64,000 nucleotides of DNA, from positions 358,501 through 422,500 of the forward strand of contig JAODTK010005889.1 in assembly GCA_026419785.1 (NCBI GenBank), given 5' to 3'. The position numbers were made by a program, and so were the translations under genes. Origin of the DNA: Sclerodactyla briareus. Its lineage: Eukaryota > Echinodermata > Holothuroidea > Dendrochirotida > Sclerodactylidae. The notes under the pieces were generated by a model. It was given only the letters and a program-made list of their open reading frames with translations, was not told the DNA's origin and did not search any database. This document shows positions 1 to 10,380 of this stretch, piece by piece. Positions within the stretch are counted from its first letter, which is position 1; the number at the start of each line of letters is the position of its first letter.

Positions 1-224
1 GTTTAGTGGCTATTCAAGTGTTTTGCAAATTTCACTTCGTTCAGCCACTCCAAAATGGAGATATTGCAAAAAACATCAAATCTGACGGACACGAAAACGC
101 ACACACACACGCAATCACACAAACGGACACTTTCGTGAGTCCACCTCATTGCTAGATTACCCGGCACTCATGGGTACCCCACTAGCGGGTACCCCCCAGT
201 AGATAGTTCCTAACCACCACTATG

Positions 225-253
225 GTTACCATAGCAATCGTTGCTATAGCAAC
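225..253. promoter_or_regulatory. Paired X-box-like palindromes
   Basis: Two overlapping-style palindromes sit back to back: GTTACCATAGCAAT at 225-238 and GTTGCTATAGCAAC at 240-253. They resemble the RFX-factor X-box (GTTRCC...RGYAAC). The second is a perfect palindrome. They lie just upstream of the LINE fragment. Such palindromes also occur at ends of repeats, so a regulatory role is only a possibility. Confidence 0.25.
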
Positions 254-284
254 AGTAAATATAGGTCAAATGGCAAACTGACTA

Positions 285-1385
285 CACATCAAAATCCAAG
301 CGATTAACTCATACACCATGCCAGTAATGAGATACACAGGGGGCGTGATGAACTTGACAAAGAAAGAGATGTCCGAGTTGGACCGCAGGACTTGAAAACT
401 CCCCAACATGCATGGCGCATGGGGATATGGGGGCCTCCACCAAGGAGCCGATGTACACAAACTCCAACGGGAACCAAGCGGTTGAGGATTGAAAGAAGTG
501 GAAGCCACAATTACCAGCGAGGAGGTGGGACTCATGGCAACAAGACGAGGCGGTTGGGGTCGCAACAAAGTGGCAGCGTCGGTGTGGAGAGAAGTGGAAG
601 AAGAAAGCATTGCATGGCCAATACTCCGACAAGTAGCGGAAATTACCAGTCCGGAGTCGGCATACAGATGGCTCAACCACATAGGGCTCAAAAATAGAGA
701 CTGAGGCTCTAATCACAGCTGCCCAGGACCAAGCACTGAGCACGAAATGCCACCAAGCCAAAACCCTAGGAATTAGAACGGACAACAAGTGCCGAATGTG
801 CGAGACAGTGGACGAAACTGTCAATCATCTGGTGGCGAGATGCCCCACGGGAGTACGTAAGTCGTCACAACTGTGTAGCATCAGCCTTGCATTGGAAGAT
901 ATGCAAGTACTACGGCATGATAGTCGCTGATCAGCCATGGCTACACCATCAGGATGCGGCAATGGAGACAGATGAGTCAAGCTGCTGTACGAGTTCGGAA
1001 TACGCACTGACAGGATCATAGCTGCAAGCAGACCCGACCTAATCGTTCTGGACAGGAAAAAAACACACACCACGATAATGGATGTTGCAATCCCCACGAT
1101 AAGGACATCAAGGGCAACGAACAAGAGAAATAGGAAAATACCAAGACCTGGGGCTTGAAATACCGTGATTGTGGAACACCAGAGCGGAAGTGGTCCTAGT
1201 TGTGATCGGGGCACTTAGTGCGGTCAGCACGAACCTGGAAAAGCACCTTGAGAAGATACCAGGCATCCATGACGCTCTGCAAACAACTAATCAAGCAAGT
1301 GATTCTCTGAAGCGCCCACATAATCAGAAGGGTACTTGTTCCCCCAGAATCCGGGTAGATTCCGAGGTCAAGGGTGGTAGAGAAT
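285..1385 (+). mobile_element. LINE 3' fragment with restriction-like endonuclease domain (R2/NeSL-type), degenerate
   Basis: This is the C-terminal part of a non-LTR retrotransposon polyprotein, read across several frames. In order it shows the end of the reverse transcriptase/thumb (SYTMPVMRYTGG and ELDRRT at about 290-395), a spacer with ITSPESAYRWLNHIGLK (about 640-695), AAQDQALSTK (about 718-747), a CCHC knuckle (CRMC...HLVARC at about 798-843, C-X2-C-X8-H-X4-C), then the restriction-like endonuclease signature SRPDLIVLDRK...IMDVAIP (about 1026-1095) and a tail KYQDLGLEIP...VVIGALSAV (about 1138-1230). In this group RT copies the element RNA at the nick made by the endonuclease. There are at least four frameshifts or stops (for example after RRT and near 1160), and the 5' part is missing, so it is a dead, 5'-truncated copy. 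The exact clade (R2, NeSL, Hero-like) is not resolved. Confidence 0.85.
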
Positions 1386-1405
1386 GATGTAATGATGCTG
1401 CTATG

Positions 1406-1411
1406 ATAATG

Positions 1412-1464
<53 letters not shown>
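1406..1464 (+). repeat. (ATA)n microsatellite, LINE 3' tail
   Basis: About 19 near-perfect ATA/TAA trinucleotides begin about 20 bp after the last recognisable LINE coding sequence. The transition through GATGAT and GATAAT into pure AAT looks like the simple-repeat tail typical of many LINE 3' ends, so it probably marks the element's 3' boundary. Confidence 0.8.
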
Positions 1465-1468
<4 letters not shown>

Positions 1469-1528
1469 GCAAACATGTGCAACTATTGAACAGACTCAGT
1501 AATCAGTTCTCCCCGACATTTCTCCATT

Positions 1529-1550
1529 CCCCCCCCCCCCCCCCCCCCCC
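1529..1550 (+). repeat. Poly-C run (22 nt)
   Basis: Twenty-two consecutive C residues, the longest pure G/C homopolymer in the window. Similar runs recur at 2647, 6612, 18907, 19139, 23945, 24783 and other positions. Confidence 0.9.
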
Positions 1551-3252
1551 ACGAGCCTAAATATACTCACTCGATATGAATCACCGTTGGATATTTGAAC
1601 TTATGGCTAGCTCTCAGATTCACGAAGGGTGATTCCAGTATCTCCTACAGTTTATTTTCTCGTGTTTAAATCTAACTAAAAAGGTATATGTTTCTCCCGA
1701 GTATGCAGAGAGTGTTCTACTTACTCTGCTAAGCCTTTGTCTGGCTTCTTGAACTCTTTCTTTCACTCGTGTTTTCAATTTTGTATTCAGTTCAGTTTCA
1801 GTGTATTGTACGTATCATAAATCGTGAACAGGCAGATGATGTTCTCGTGAAGTCCTGATGAGAATCGTTTATCGCGACTATTTTACACTAGTGCGGCATA
1901 CTATTTGACGATATATCGTATCAATATCGTGGAGTCATGCAAACTCCGCTGTCGTTCTTCGCCATTTGTTGACGGCTTCGCATTTTCGAATATACACAAG
2001 TAATAGGAGGGCAGTCAAGAAAGACCCTACGAACAACAAATATTATGAGAATCGAGCATGATGCCTTGTTGATTTATATCTTATTTTGAAGGTCAATGCA
2101 ACAGATTTCCTCGAAACTAGCTCAGGTAAACGAGGACATATCAAGACCCCACACCCCAAATTTGGAGGTTTTAAGCATGTTGCCATGTTGAATTATTTCC
2201 AATTTACTCTGAGAAATTAGAGGAGTCTATGACATCACAGGGGCAACGATGCAAAGGCCGCCAATAGACTCTACATGGTAAATGTGGATTTATTTGGAAA
2301 TGAATGAGAGTTATTCTTGAATATTTCGAGAAACAATTTTGCAAGTTTACGTCTGGATCCCATCTATAGGTCGTTCACGTTCATTAAAGAGTTCTCGAAA
2401 GTACAATATTTTACTTGAAATCTTGTATTGCAGGGGATCCCGCGGCTCCCCCATGATGTCACAGGGCAAATTCTGCAATAGCTGGTTGTACCTTATCATG
2501 GCCTCAATGTGCTGGAATTCGTCCGGAGGTTTGGCTGCCATACTGTGATAAATAGGAAGTACCGCAAGTTCGGTCATATTTTACACGACCATTGGCCATC
2601 AAGGAGCCGTGTTGACATGACCATCATAGCAAGGGCGGCAGACAAAGGGGGGGGGGGGGGTCGGTGGTTCGATGTGACCGCCAACCTTTTATGAGAACCT
2701 CCCATACACAAAAATCATTACCCTCCAATTTGTTCTGAATCCCCAACCCCCAACTATCAACTTAGGTTGCGCCCTCGCATGTAGTTAAATTATACACGCC
2801 ATCATCGGGAACAGTGTCCGAATACCATTATAGCTCGTTCGGAAATATTGCTGTCCCCTTACGGAGCCGCCAGCGCCGGCTCGAAGCAACAGATTATATT
2901 GAGACTCACCACGATGATATCCACCTGGGGTATCGGGACCGGCAGCTTACTTATACTTTTCTAGTTCAGGAAGTTCCAATTAGGATGAGTCAGGTGAGAG
3001 AGATTGCAAGAAACGATGAAGGTGGCCCAGTTTATGTTGGGTATGTTCTTGCCGAATCTCGATCCATGTCTGCGGAATTCAATTAGCTATAGTTAACATA
3101 CGCGTACTAGCACCAAGAAGTATATTACAAGCTCCACCAGAGCGAGGGTCGATCCCATATTCCGACGAGTGTGTCATGAGTGATAACAAGAAGTCTGATT
3201 AGATTTGATTCGAAGTTAACGGGTTTGGGCAGGGAGCCAATTGAGGCTCATC
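1551..3252. other. No gene recognised
   Basis: Only short ORFs occur. The longest are 76 codons on the minus strand (2347-2577) and 90 codons on the plus strand (2814-3086, acidic/basic mix, no known motif). A 14-nt G run lies at 2647-2660. A TATCG-rich stretch at about 1888-1935 (with ACACTAGTGCG) resembles part of the inverted-repeat element described at 9561-9999 and a related stretch at 29790-29880. Confidence 0.5.
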
Positions 3253-3615
3253 AAGACCTGGTCTTATTGATCGTGGGGAGAGCGCCGGCGATGACTCGCC
3301 TTCTCTTCCCGACTAAGTGCTCCGATGATATTGAGGCAGGGTTTTTAACCATTCAATCTGGCTCCTGGGACCGCCCATTTCACGTCCCCATTCGAGAGGA
3401 TGATCAGTGACTCCAAAACCCGACCACTTTCTCGATTCTGGAAGAGCGGACGTTCAAGTTCACGTGACCTCTCACAGCCGACAGACAGACTTATTGCATT
3501 ATCCCCGTAAACGAACCTACAGTTACCCAGAAAGTTCACTGCCTTACACCAATCATGAAGTGAAGACCAAGACCTCACTCCTACATCGCAACTGCAGTGC
3601 AGCAAACCATATGAC
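3253..3615 (+). repeat. Dispersed repeat family R1, copy A
   Basis: This 360-bp stretch matches 13835-14200 in the same orientation at roughly 70-75 percent by eye, including gaps. Shared landmarks in the same order are GATGACTCG/GATAACTCG, CTTCCCGACTAAGTGCTC/CTTCTCGACTAGTGCTC, GACCCGACCACTT..., AGCCGACAGACAGACTTATTGCA and CATCGCAACTGCAGTGCAGC. ORFs in both copies are short and in different frames, so it is not coding. It is an unclassified interspersed repeat. Confidence 0.75.
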
Positions 3616-3719
3616 CGCGCTGGATTCCGGACCGGGAATATTTGCTTGCAAAGTTTCACTGATCTCAGCTTACCATTCTTCCCCCTACATATGAATTTGA
3701 TAAACTTGTGAATTCATGT

Positions 3720-3733
3720 GTAACCATGGTAAC
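3720..3733. promoter_or_regulatory. X-box-like palindrome
   Basis: GTAACCATGGTAAC is a perfect 14-bp palindrome similar to the RFX-factor X-box. It lies just after repeat R1, with no gene nearby, so it is given as a motif only. Confidence 0.25.
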
Positions 3734-3918
3734 CCTACGTCAAGAAATAATCGACTCCTCGAAGTCACGTGGCACTATTACATTACGTAGCAAAACTATC
3801 ATTTCCATCAATTCCAGTTGTGTTGATGCGCCTATCAACGCCCGTTGCCATTTGATCTAACCCTTTTGTACTCAGCAGCGGCCAATGACTTCATAGGACT
3901 ATAAAGTGCAGAATCTTC

Positions 3919-3978
3919 ACACAGGAAAGCCTGTGTCCGAACCGCCCCCTCTTGTATATCAACATAATACGAGGGGGC
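3919..3978 (+). other. Two adjacent hairpins
   Basis: The first is ACACAGG-AAAG-CCTGTGT (3919-3936, 7-bp stem). The second pairs GCCCCCTCTTGTAT (3944-3957) with ATACGAGGGGGC (3967-3978), one bulge. They are separated by 7 nt. No T-run follows and no known RNA family is recognised. They may be the end of a short inverted-repeat element. Confidence 0.5.
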
Positions 3979-4097
3979 TGTCTTCCCTCACGTCGGTGTT
4001 TTCTTTCGTTTCATGCATTAACCCGAGTGAGTACGATAAAATGTGCCCACCCCGCCATGGGCCTCTTGCGCCTAAACCATAAACCTATCGGCAAACA

Positions 4098-4311
4098 TTT
4101 TTAGCGCGCCGTGTTACTCGAACCGCTGACACGCTCCGCACACACAATATAAGTTCTCAGGGTGAATTATTGGAGGAATAATTAAACGACCGAAGTGGCC
4201 CTTGTTTTTAGCGCACCGTGTTTACTCGACCCGCTGCACGCTCCGCACACACAATACAAGTGTTCCGGGTGAATTATTGGAAATAATTAAACGACCTAAG
4301 GTGCCCTGTAT
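4098..4311 (+). repeat. 107-bp tandem duplication (two copies)
   Basis: Copy 1 (4098-4204) and copy 2 (4205-4311) begin TTTTTAGCGC and share TACTCGA(A/C)CCGCTG, CACGCTCCGCACACACAATA, GGGTGAATTATTGGA and AATAATTAAACGACC in order, with small indels. No coding content is seen. Confidence 0.85.
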
Positions 4312-7300
4312 GTATTTCACCTGCACTGCACTTTAACTGAAACTTTTCCAATGAATATCAAAATAATATTCTCATATGTTAATTCGACCTTTATATTAAT
4401 GAGGTCAGATTTTTGATGTGTGGAAGCTGTGTATAACAGCTGTGTCAGCACGTGGTCACTCCATCTTGTAGAAGCCAGCGAGTGCAGACCTACTTTATAA
4501 TAAATTGCATCAAGATAATCTACTCCGGCTGTTTAATCAATAGTCCCTACTGTTTCCGACGATTGTGTCTTTTTTCGCCTGCATACGCGTATTTACACCC
4601 TCTATTTGTTATCTCCATATGTTTCAGTGGTGTGAGCCCTCACAATCGGTCCTATGGATCTGTAGGTGAGTGTGTCTTGTCTTCTATAATCGTTCGATGG
4701 GTTCTGGTTGCAAGATGAGGTCTCGAGTCCTTACAACAAACATTGTATCAAGTATTTCTTATATATTATTAGGACAAATTGCCAGATTTATAAGCACTTC
4801 TAGAGCCTTCAATTTATTGTCTCTAGGTAGGCTCGGCTTAGGCCAACTATTTAGCGCTAATTGGTCGGTTACAGCCTCGCTATATCTTTTATATTGTTGC
4901 ATTGTCTTTGGCATTGGGTTTGGCTTTGGCAAAAGCAAAGCTATATAATTATGGTACTCCCCGGTTGGATGAATTCCACGGTACTTGGTAGAGATTGCCA
5001 CCTTCTTCATTCCTGTGCTGTGGCTGCGTAAGAGTGGCTGTATCTATCCTGGAGTAGTAAATTACCGTTTAATTATTTAATCCCAAACCCTCATTGTCAG
5101 GAGACCCCTCATATGCCAGCATATACTGCACCCCTCCCGAATTGGGCTCATCGACTTATATCATGTTACTTCCGCCCTCCTTACATCTGACTATGCCACA
5201 CGTTAATGGTAGACTGGTCTGCTTAAATAATTAACAGATATAGGGCGTGCGAAAGGACTAGTTTTCCTGAGTACATGAAGTCATGGGTGCTCTAATTGTT
5301 GCTGACCCAATCAGGTATTGTTCGCAGAGCTGGCGACCCATTGAATTTTATAGTTCAGTGTCACCAGTTGTACGGCATAGATAATGAAAACACGCACGCG
5401 CACATGCAAACTTACTTCAGCCAAAACGAAACGACCGCGACAAATCGTTCTATAGAAATCCCCAAGGCTCGCGTACTTGGCTCGTACCACATGACAGCAT
5501 CCCCCGGCTGGAGTCCCTGGATGAGGACTTTTACAAGTAGAACAGCCAGAATCCCATACGCGAGCCCCATAGCAAGCGTGTGATAACATTATGGTATTTC
5601 ACGAAAATGTCACTAATTCCTCTATCAATTTTAGGCCGATCGGCAAATGTTCTTCAAGTTTTCCCCCTTGGGACGATTTGGGCTGTTCGCCTGATTCAAA
5701 TTCAACACATTCAGACTATATCATCCATGATATCGTTGTGAGTGAGAAAATGAGGTCACGGCTGAAGCAACATTAATATGCTAACCTTCATAACTCTTTC
5801 GATAATTCGGATGGCAATCAGCTCACTAGCGGAGGAGATCCATAAGAAGCCGCAAAGCTTGAGTTGGAAGACCAGTTTACGATCGAGGCTGCCGCTTGCC
5901 CATCGATCCAACTTACAACTCCTTGAATGATTCCAGCGAGCGGGCTATGGTGGAGACCGCGACAAACTCGAATACAGTCTGCCTGCGCTTCGGTCCACTT
6001 CTGCATCTGGAGCTGCGTTAATAGGTACTGGTCGCTGGTACTCAGAGGGTGGTCTCTACAGGGAGAGTTTCCAGCAACCTCGCATGCTTGGCGTCACCCG
6101 CTCCTGATAGCTGTCACTCCGAACCCGCCTTGATAACCGATACAGGAGGAAAAATTGGTCTGATCCGAATTAGGTAAACCGGTTTTTTGGTTGCAATAAC
6201 ATGTTAGGATGATGGTACGGGTGTAGCAGCCACTTGTGTCACAACTCACGAGGTTGTCACAACTATCGCCCACGTCTGTCACAACGGACGCCTACGCGGA
6301 TTACAGTTTTGTCACAGTTTACTAATACGAACTAATATTGATGACTGGGCTTGTCACGAAAGTGGGTTCGTGGATTGTGAGAAAATGAAAAAAAAAAAAC
6401 TCACACGTACGTTGGCAGAAGTGAGCGTTACCTCTTACAAAAACTTAATAGGCTGTGACAAAATGACTGTTGTGATGGTGCGCATGCTCACCACTGAAGC
6501 AGTTCGGGGGCAAGACAGATTCCCCCCTAGACGATATCGTTCTCCCCTATTTTTAAACAACCCACTATTTGAAAACAATCCCCCTGTTTTCGGATGAATT
6601 GTTGATAGTATGGGGGGGGGGGGATCTGTAATGTTTTGTATTGGCAGGAGATCGAATTTCGGCAGGTGAGTTCCAAAAGATCGTTCTGTACCTGTACGTT
6701 CAACGTCGAACTTCCGTCGCTCCCTCTACTCTTTGACACAATATCATTATCACTCATTAAACTGTACTCCCAACTGGCCTATTGACCCATGTATTGCTCC
6801 ACAATTATAAAACAAACATAAATTCATGAAAACACACCGATTATTTATTAGTACATAAGATCAGGCTGGATTTAAACAATGCATGCAAGGACACAACTAC
6901 AGAGAAAATCACTTGTGGGAGTATCGCGTCACCGCATGTGACCTGAAAAAAAACAAAAAAAAACTTTTCTCTGATTTAATACAAAGAGGAAGAGAAGAGA
7001 TTTTCCCCTCCCGTAAAAAAAAAACAGTATTTGTAGCACGTGTCATTGGGTAGCCTCATTCATATACTACTATTCACTTCTTCATCCTACTACCACAATC
7101 TTATCCTACTACCACAATTCAATTCAATTAAGTTCGCCATACGAACAAACATTGTATAACAGGACAACTGGTAAAACCATATATATTAACAAATTTATCG
7201 AGCTCGTGACCAGATGAAATTGAAAACATGAACGACAAAAACAAGAAGAGTATTAGGCTACAATCATAGTGGATTCATTATAGACAATAGTTGGTTGATA

Positions 7301-8129
7301 AGGTGAGTTTTGAGTTTATGTTTCAGTATTGTTGTGTGGGAAGTCATATTTCGTTTTTTCATTGCTCACTTTGTGTCGATGACCCTTCAAAAACAGAGAC
7401 CCTCAATTTTCTGGGGCTGGTTGGGGGTCTAGCCTCGACCTACTGGATCGATTCTGCCTTATGTGAAGTACACATTCGACTTACAAACTTGTATAAACAT
7501 GGATCTGGTAATTTTCACGTTTTTGTCTTCAAATATTCCCTGTCTATTTGTTATATGGGATTTCATCCGGGAGGTTGGTTGTGTCTGCTAACTTCAACTT
7601 CAGCCGTCGTCAGCTCGAACCATCATGGAGCAAGCATGGCCTTTTGGAGATTCCATGATGATTGTGTATAACTTGGGTTATGTACCTGTAAACTTGCTCT
7701 GGGCTCAGGAGGAGGTGACTGGGTCTTTTGGTGGTGTTAGTCAAACGAGGCGGGGTCTAGTCTTACCCACGAAGAATATAAGGCATATAGGCTTTTCCAC
7801 TATCCTTCATTTCAAGACAAATGTGGCCAAAGTGGGCATGGGAATATATTGTGTGAATGTTATGAATATGGGTCTATATTCCATTGATTTCCATTGTTCA
7901 GTTTTTCATTTTTTTCAACATGTGATATTTTGGTCGAAAATGGGATAGTTAGTCAAATGACATATCAAGCCTTTTAGTGGACATTAATGTTTTAGTGAAA
8001 ATGCATCATATTTTTCTCTGTCTTGTAAAGAACGTCAAATGTTCGGGTAGCGTTTTTTAAAGGCTAATCAACAACGTGGAAAACAGTGAAACCTTAACCA
8101 AAACTGAAGGGGGACATCTCAAATATGGC
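4312..8129. other. Stretch without recognised genes
   Basis: ORFs reach at most 126 codons (plus, 7291-7671, overlapping a second of 107 codons at 7625-7948 in another frame). Neither shows a known domain, and they carry no convincing start context or splice structure. A cluster of GTCACAAC-like words occurs at 6237-6350. A 12-nt G run lies at 6612-6623. The rest is AT-rich unique-looking sequence. Confidence 0.5.
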
Positions 8130-8420
8130 AATTTCTCCTTCCCTGCAATATCATAAGTTTGAAAAAATGTCTCCAATTTGGAACAAAAAAACGTGTGTTT
8201 CGTGATGAGTTTTAGAACCATCATCCTGTCTCGGTTGGCTAAGGACAACTTCTCCCGAGTGCTTCAAGTCGGTCAATATTCGCGGAAGAGGTCGTCCTTG
8301 CCAACCAGGACAGTGTCTATTCAACACTTAATTCTTTATAATAGAATGCACTAATATCTTGCAAACGAAGTGTCTATTATTCTCTGTATTCTCTGGGTGT
8401 CTGTGGAAACGATATGGGCC
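8130..8420 (+). repeat. About 480-bp tandem repeat R2, partial unit 1 (segments C and A)
   Basis: Segment C (about 8130-8200, with ATAAGTTTGA..., TGTCTCCAATTTGG and AACGTGTGTTTC) runs directly into segment A (8230-8420, with CGGTTGGCTAAGGACAAC, GTCGTCCTTG and CAGGACAGTGTC). The same segments occur at 9465-9555 (C) and 10018-10190 (A), where they are separated by an inserted element. No coding potential is seen. Confidence 0.75.
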
Positions 8421-9255
8421 TGGTTACATGGAGATGGTTAGGTCTGAATCAGGGATAGCACAGCACACACGCTAATAGAATTGGCCTTATTTCAAGTGTC
8501 CGTGGCCGGTGACTCGCCTTTCCGACAGATCAGAGAATTCATGTTATGCTGAGTATTGGCCATGACCCTAACAAGGCTATTTCAAATTTTAAATAAGACA
8601 AGAACAATATGAACTCCAAAGTTGGGATTTGAGTTTTGGAATATGCTCTCTTCATCTATCTCCAAAGCAGCCTGCTGGCCTCCTCGATATTTAGTGTGGA
8701 CTTCTACAGGCTAGCGGCACCTTCATATTCGCTAGGTTCATGACGACGAAATGATGAACGACTGTGCCTCTTCAAAATGTATCCCGGTGTATAGCACAGG
8801 CGCTCGTCACGTTTAGGCTGGCTCCACTTATATATAATTCTATTTGCTAATTGAGTGGTAGCCTATAGCCTGACCGTTACGAGCGCCTGTGGGTTTAGGC
8901 GGCTTTGCGATCACTTCTTTCCAACCACGTGCTTTTCTCGGACTTACCCCATGATGGTGAAGGAATGCTGCTCAGGAAACATGTAGAAGACTCACCGGTA
9001 AGAAGGCGATGTGAGGCCGATACCGGCGGGAGGAGCGTCCGGGATAGCGAACGCCATACTAGCGATACAAACATCGTAAGTTCCAAAGAAGCCTAACTCC
9101 CTATCAATATCATTACATACACCTCCATAGTGCAGGATTCATGTCGGTCTATGGTCAGGTGGATCGATCGGATATCCCGCTGACATTGATTCGATCGCCC
9201 CGTGTTATTATCAGATGCAAACGGCTACCCGTGGTTTCGCGGGAGTAATCTTAGT

Positions 9256-9560
9256 GGGGGGGGGGTGAAACCCCGCCCAATGAAACGAACATGACAGTGG
9301 TGATTAGACCGTGGGGTAAGAAGCACGGTTAACCGCAGACATTTGCTTCGCCCGTTTACCCTATTTAGATATTTGAATACACTGGAGACTCCTGACGTCA
9401 CAGTCTTGGAACATTCCTTGACTAAGGGGGGGAGGTCTAAATAAATTAATTTGATACCATGCATATACCACTATCCCACAAAATAACTTTCTCTCCCGCC
9501 TGATTTCACAAGTTTGACGAGAAAGGTGTCCAATTCTGGCAAGAAACGTGTGTTTCAGAC
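9256..9560 (+). repeat. Repeat R2, unit 2 (segments B and C)
   Basis: Segment B (9279-9427) shares AAACGAACATG, TTTACCCTATTTAGATATTT followed by GAATACACTGGAGACTCCTG, and TTGGAACATTCCTTGAC with 10199-10350. Segment C follows (9465-9555). The unit is interrupted at about 9560 by a 439-bp inverted-repeat element and resumes at about 10000 with segment A. Confidence 0.8.
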
Positions 9561-9999
9561 TATAAAGGCCGGTCACACTATAACGATTTCTATCGTTCTG
9601 CTAAAACACATCTTTTAGATTCCAGGCTTGAACCAGGAAGGAAGAGGGTCTTGTGTGGTAACATTGTCATGAATACTCGTACATTATCATCAATACCTTC
9701 TCAAGATCGAAAGTGTTCGAACAAAACCTCATTCTAAATGACGTCATATCGAAAATGTAAGAGTCGTACGATAAATCGTTGAGCTCATCGATAAAAAGGA
9801 AATATATGATTATCAAAAACGCCGGGAAGGCCATTTCCACATCGGAATGTTTGGCAAATAGCGAATCAAGTCCTCTCCTCCATGTGGCAGGTGTTCCCAC
9901 AGCCTTCTATTAATAGGCCCGGGTAGTAATCGGCCTGAACCAATAATATCGGACGGATCGTTCACGACACGATATCGTATATGTGACCGGGCCCCTTAA
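9561..9999. mobile_element. MITE-like element, about 439 bp, inserted in repeat R2
   Basis: Terminal inverted repeats are visible: left TATAAAGGCCGGTCACACTA (9561-9580) and, reading the right end backwards on the other strand, TTAAGGGGCCCGGTCACATA (end at about 9999). The similarity continues inward through (T)ACGAT-type words. The interior has palindromic TATCGT/ACGATA words and no transposase. Comparison with the uninterrupted C-A junction at 8190-8235 gives a paralogous empty site, which confirms an insertion. Target duplication is not clear (TA, TTA or TTAA are possible). Superfamily is unassigned. Confidence 0.7.
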
Positions 10000-10380
10000 T
10001 GGTTGGAACATCACCTTCCCGGTTGGCTAAGGGACAACTCCCGCGAAGTTGTAAAGTCGTTATACTCCGGGAGAGTCATCCTTGGCCCAACGGCCAATCA
10101 GGAAAGTGTCATTCAGAACTTTATTTTCTGAGCAGTAATATCATCAAACGGTTTCATTTTTCTTTGGGTGCTGGAGCGACTCGACATCACCTTTCCTGAA
10201 GGAAACGAACATGGCAGTTGGTGATTGGACAGTGGGGTAAGGGGCACGTTAGAGGACATTCCATTTGCTCCTCCCCGTTTACCCTATTTAGATATTTGAA
10301 TACACTGGAGACTCCTGACCCTTCACATCCTTGGAACATTCCTTGACAAAGGGTCTAACTAAGATTTTAATTAATATATA
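10000..10380 (+). repeat. Repeat R2, segment A of unit 2 and segment B of unit 3
   Basis: Segment A (10018-10190: CGGTTGGCTAAGGGACAAC, GTCATCCTTGG, CAGGAAAGTGTCATTC) is followed within about 10 bp by segment B (10199-10350), which trails into the start of C (GGGTCTAACTAAGATTTTAATT). B-to-B spacing is 920 bp. Subtracting the inserted 439 bp gives a unit of about 480 bp. Confidence 0.75.

Noticed and set aside
825..1214. 129-codon minus-strand ORF
   Set aside because: It is the antisense shadow of the LINE endonuclease region on the plus strand.
1850..1890. CCTGATGAG followed by a pairing segment, resembling a hammerhead ribozyme core
   Set aside because: The required GAAA box and closing stem are absent, so no complete hammerhead can be drawn.
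7291..7948. Two overlapping plus-strand ORFs (126 and 107 codons)
   Set aside because: No domain, different frames, hydrophobic low-complexity content typical of AT-rich chance frames, no splice support.
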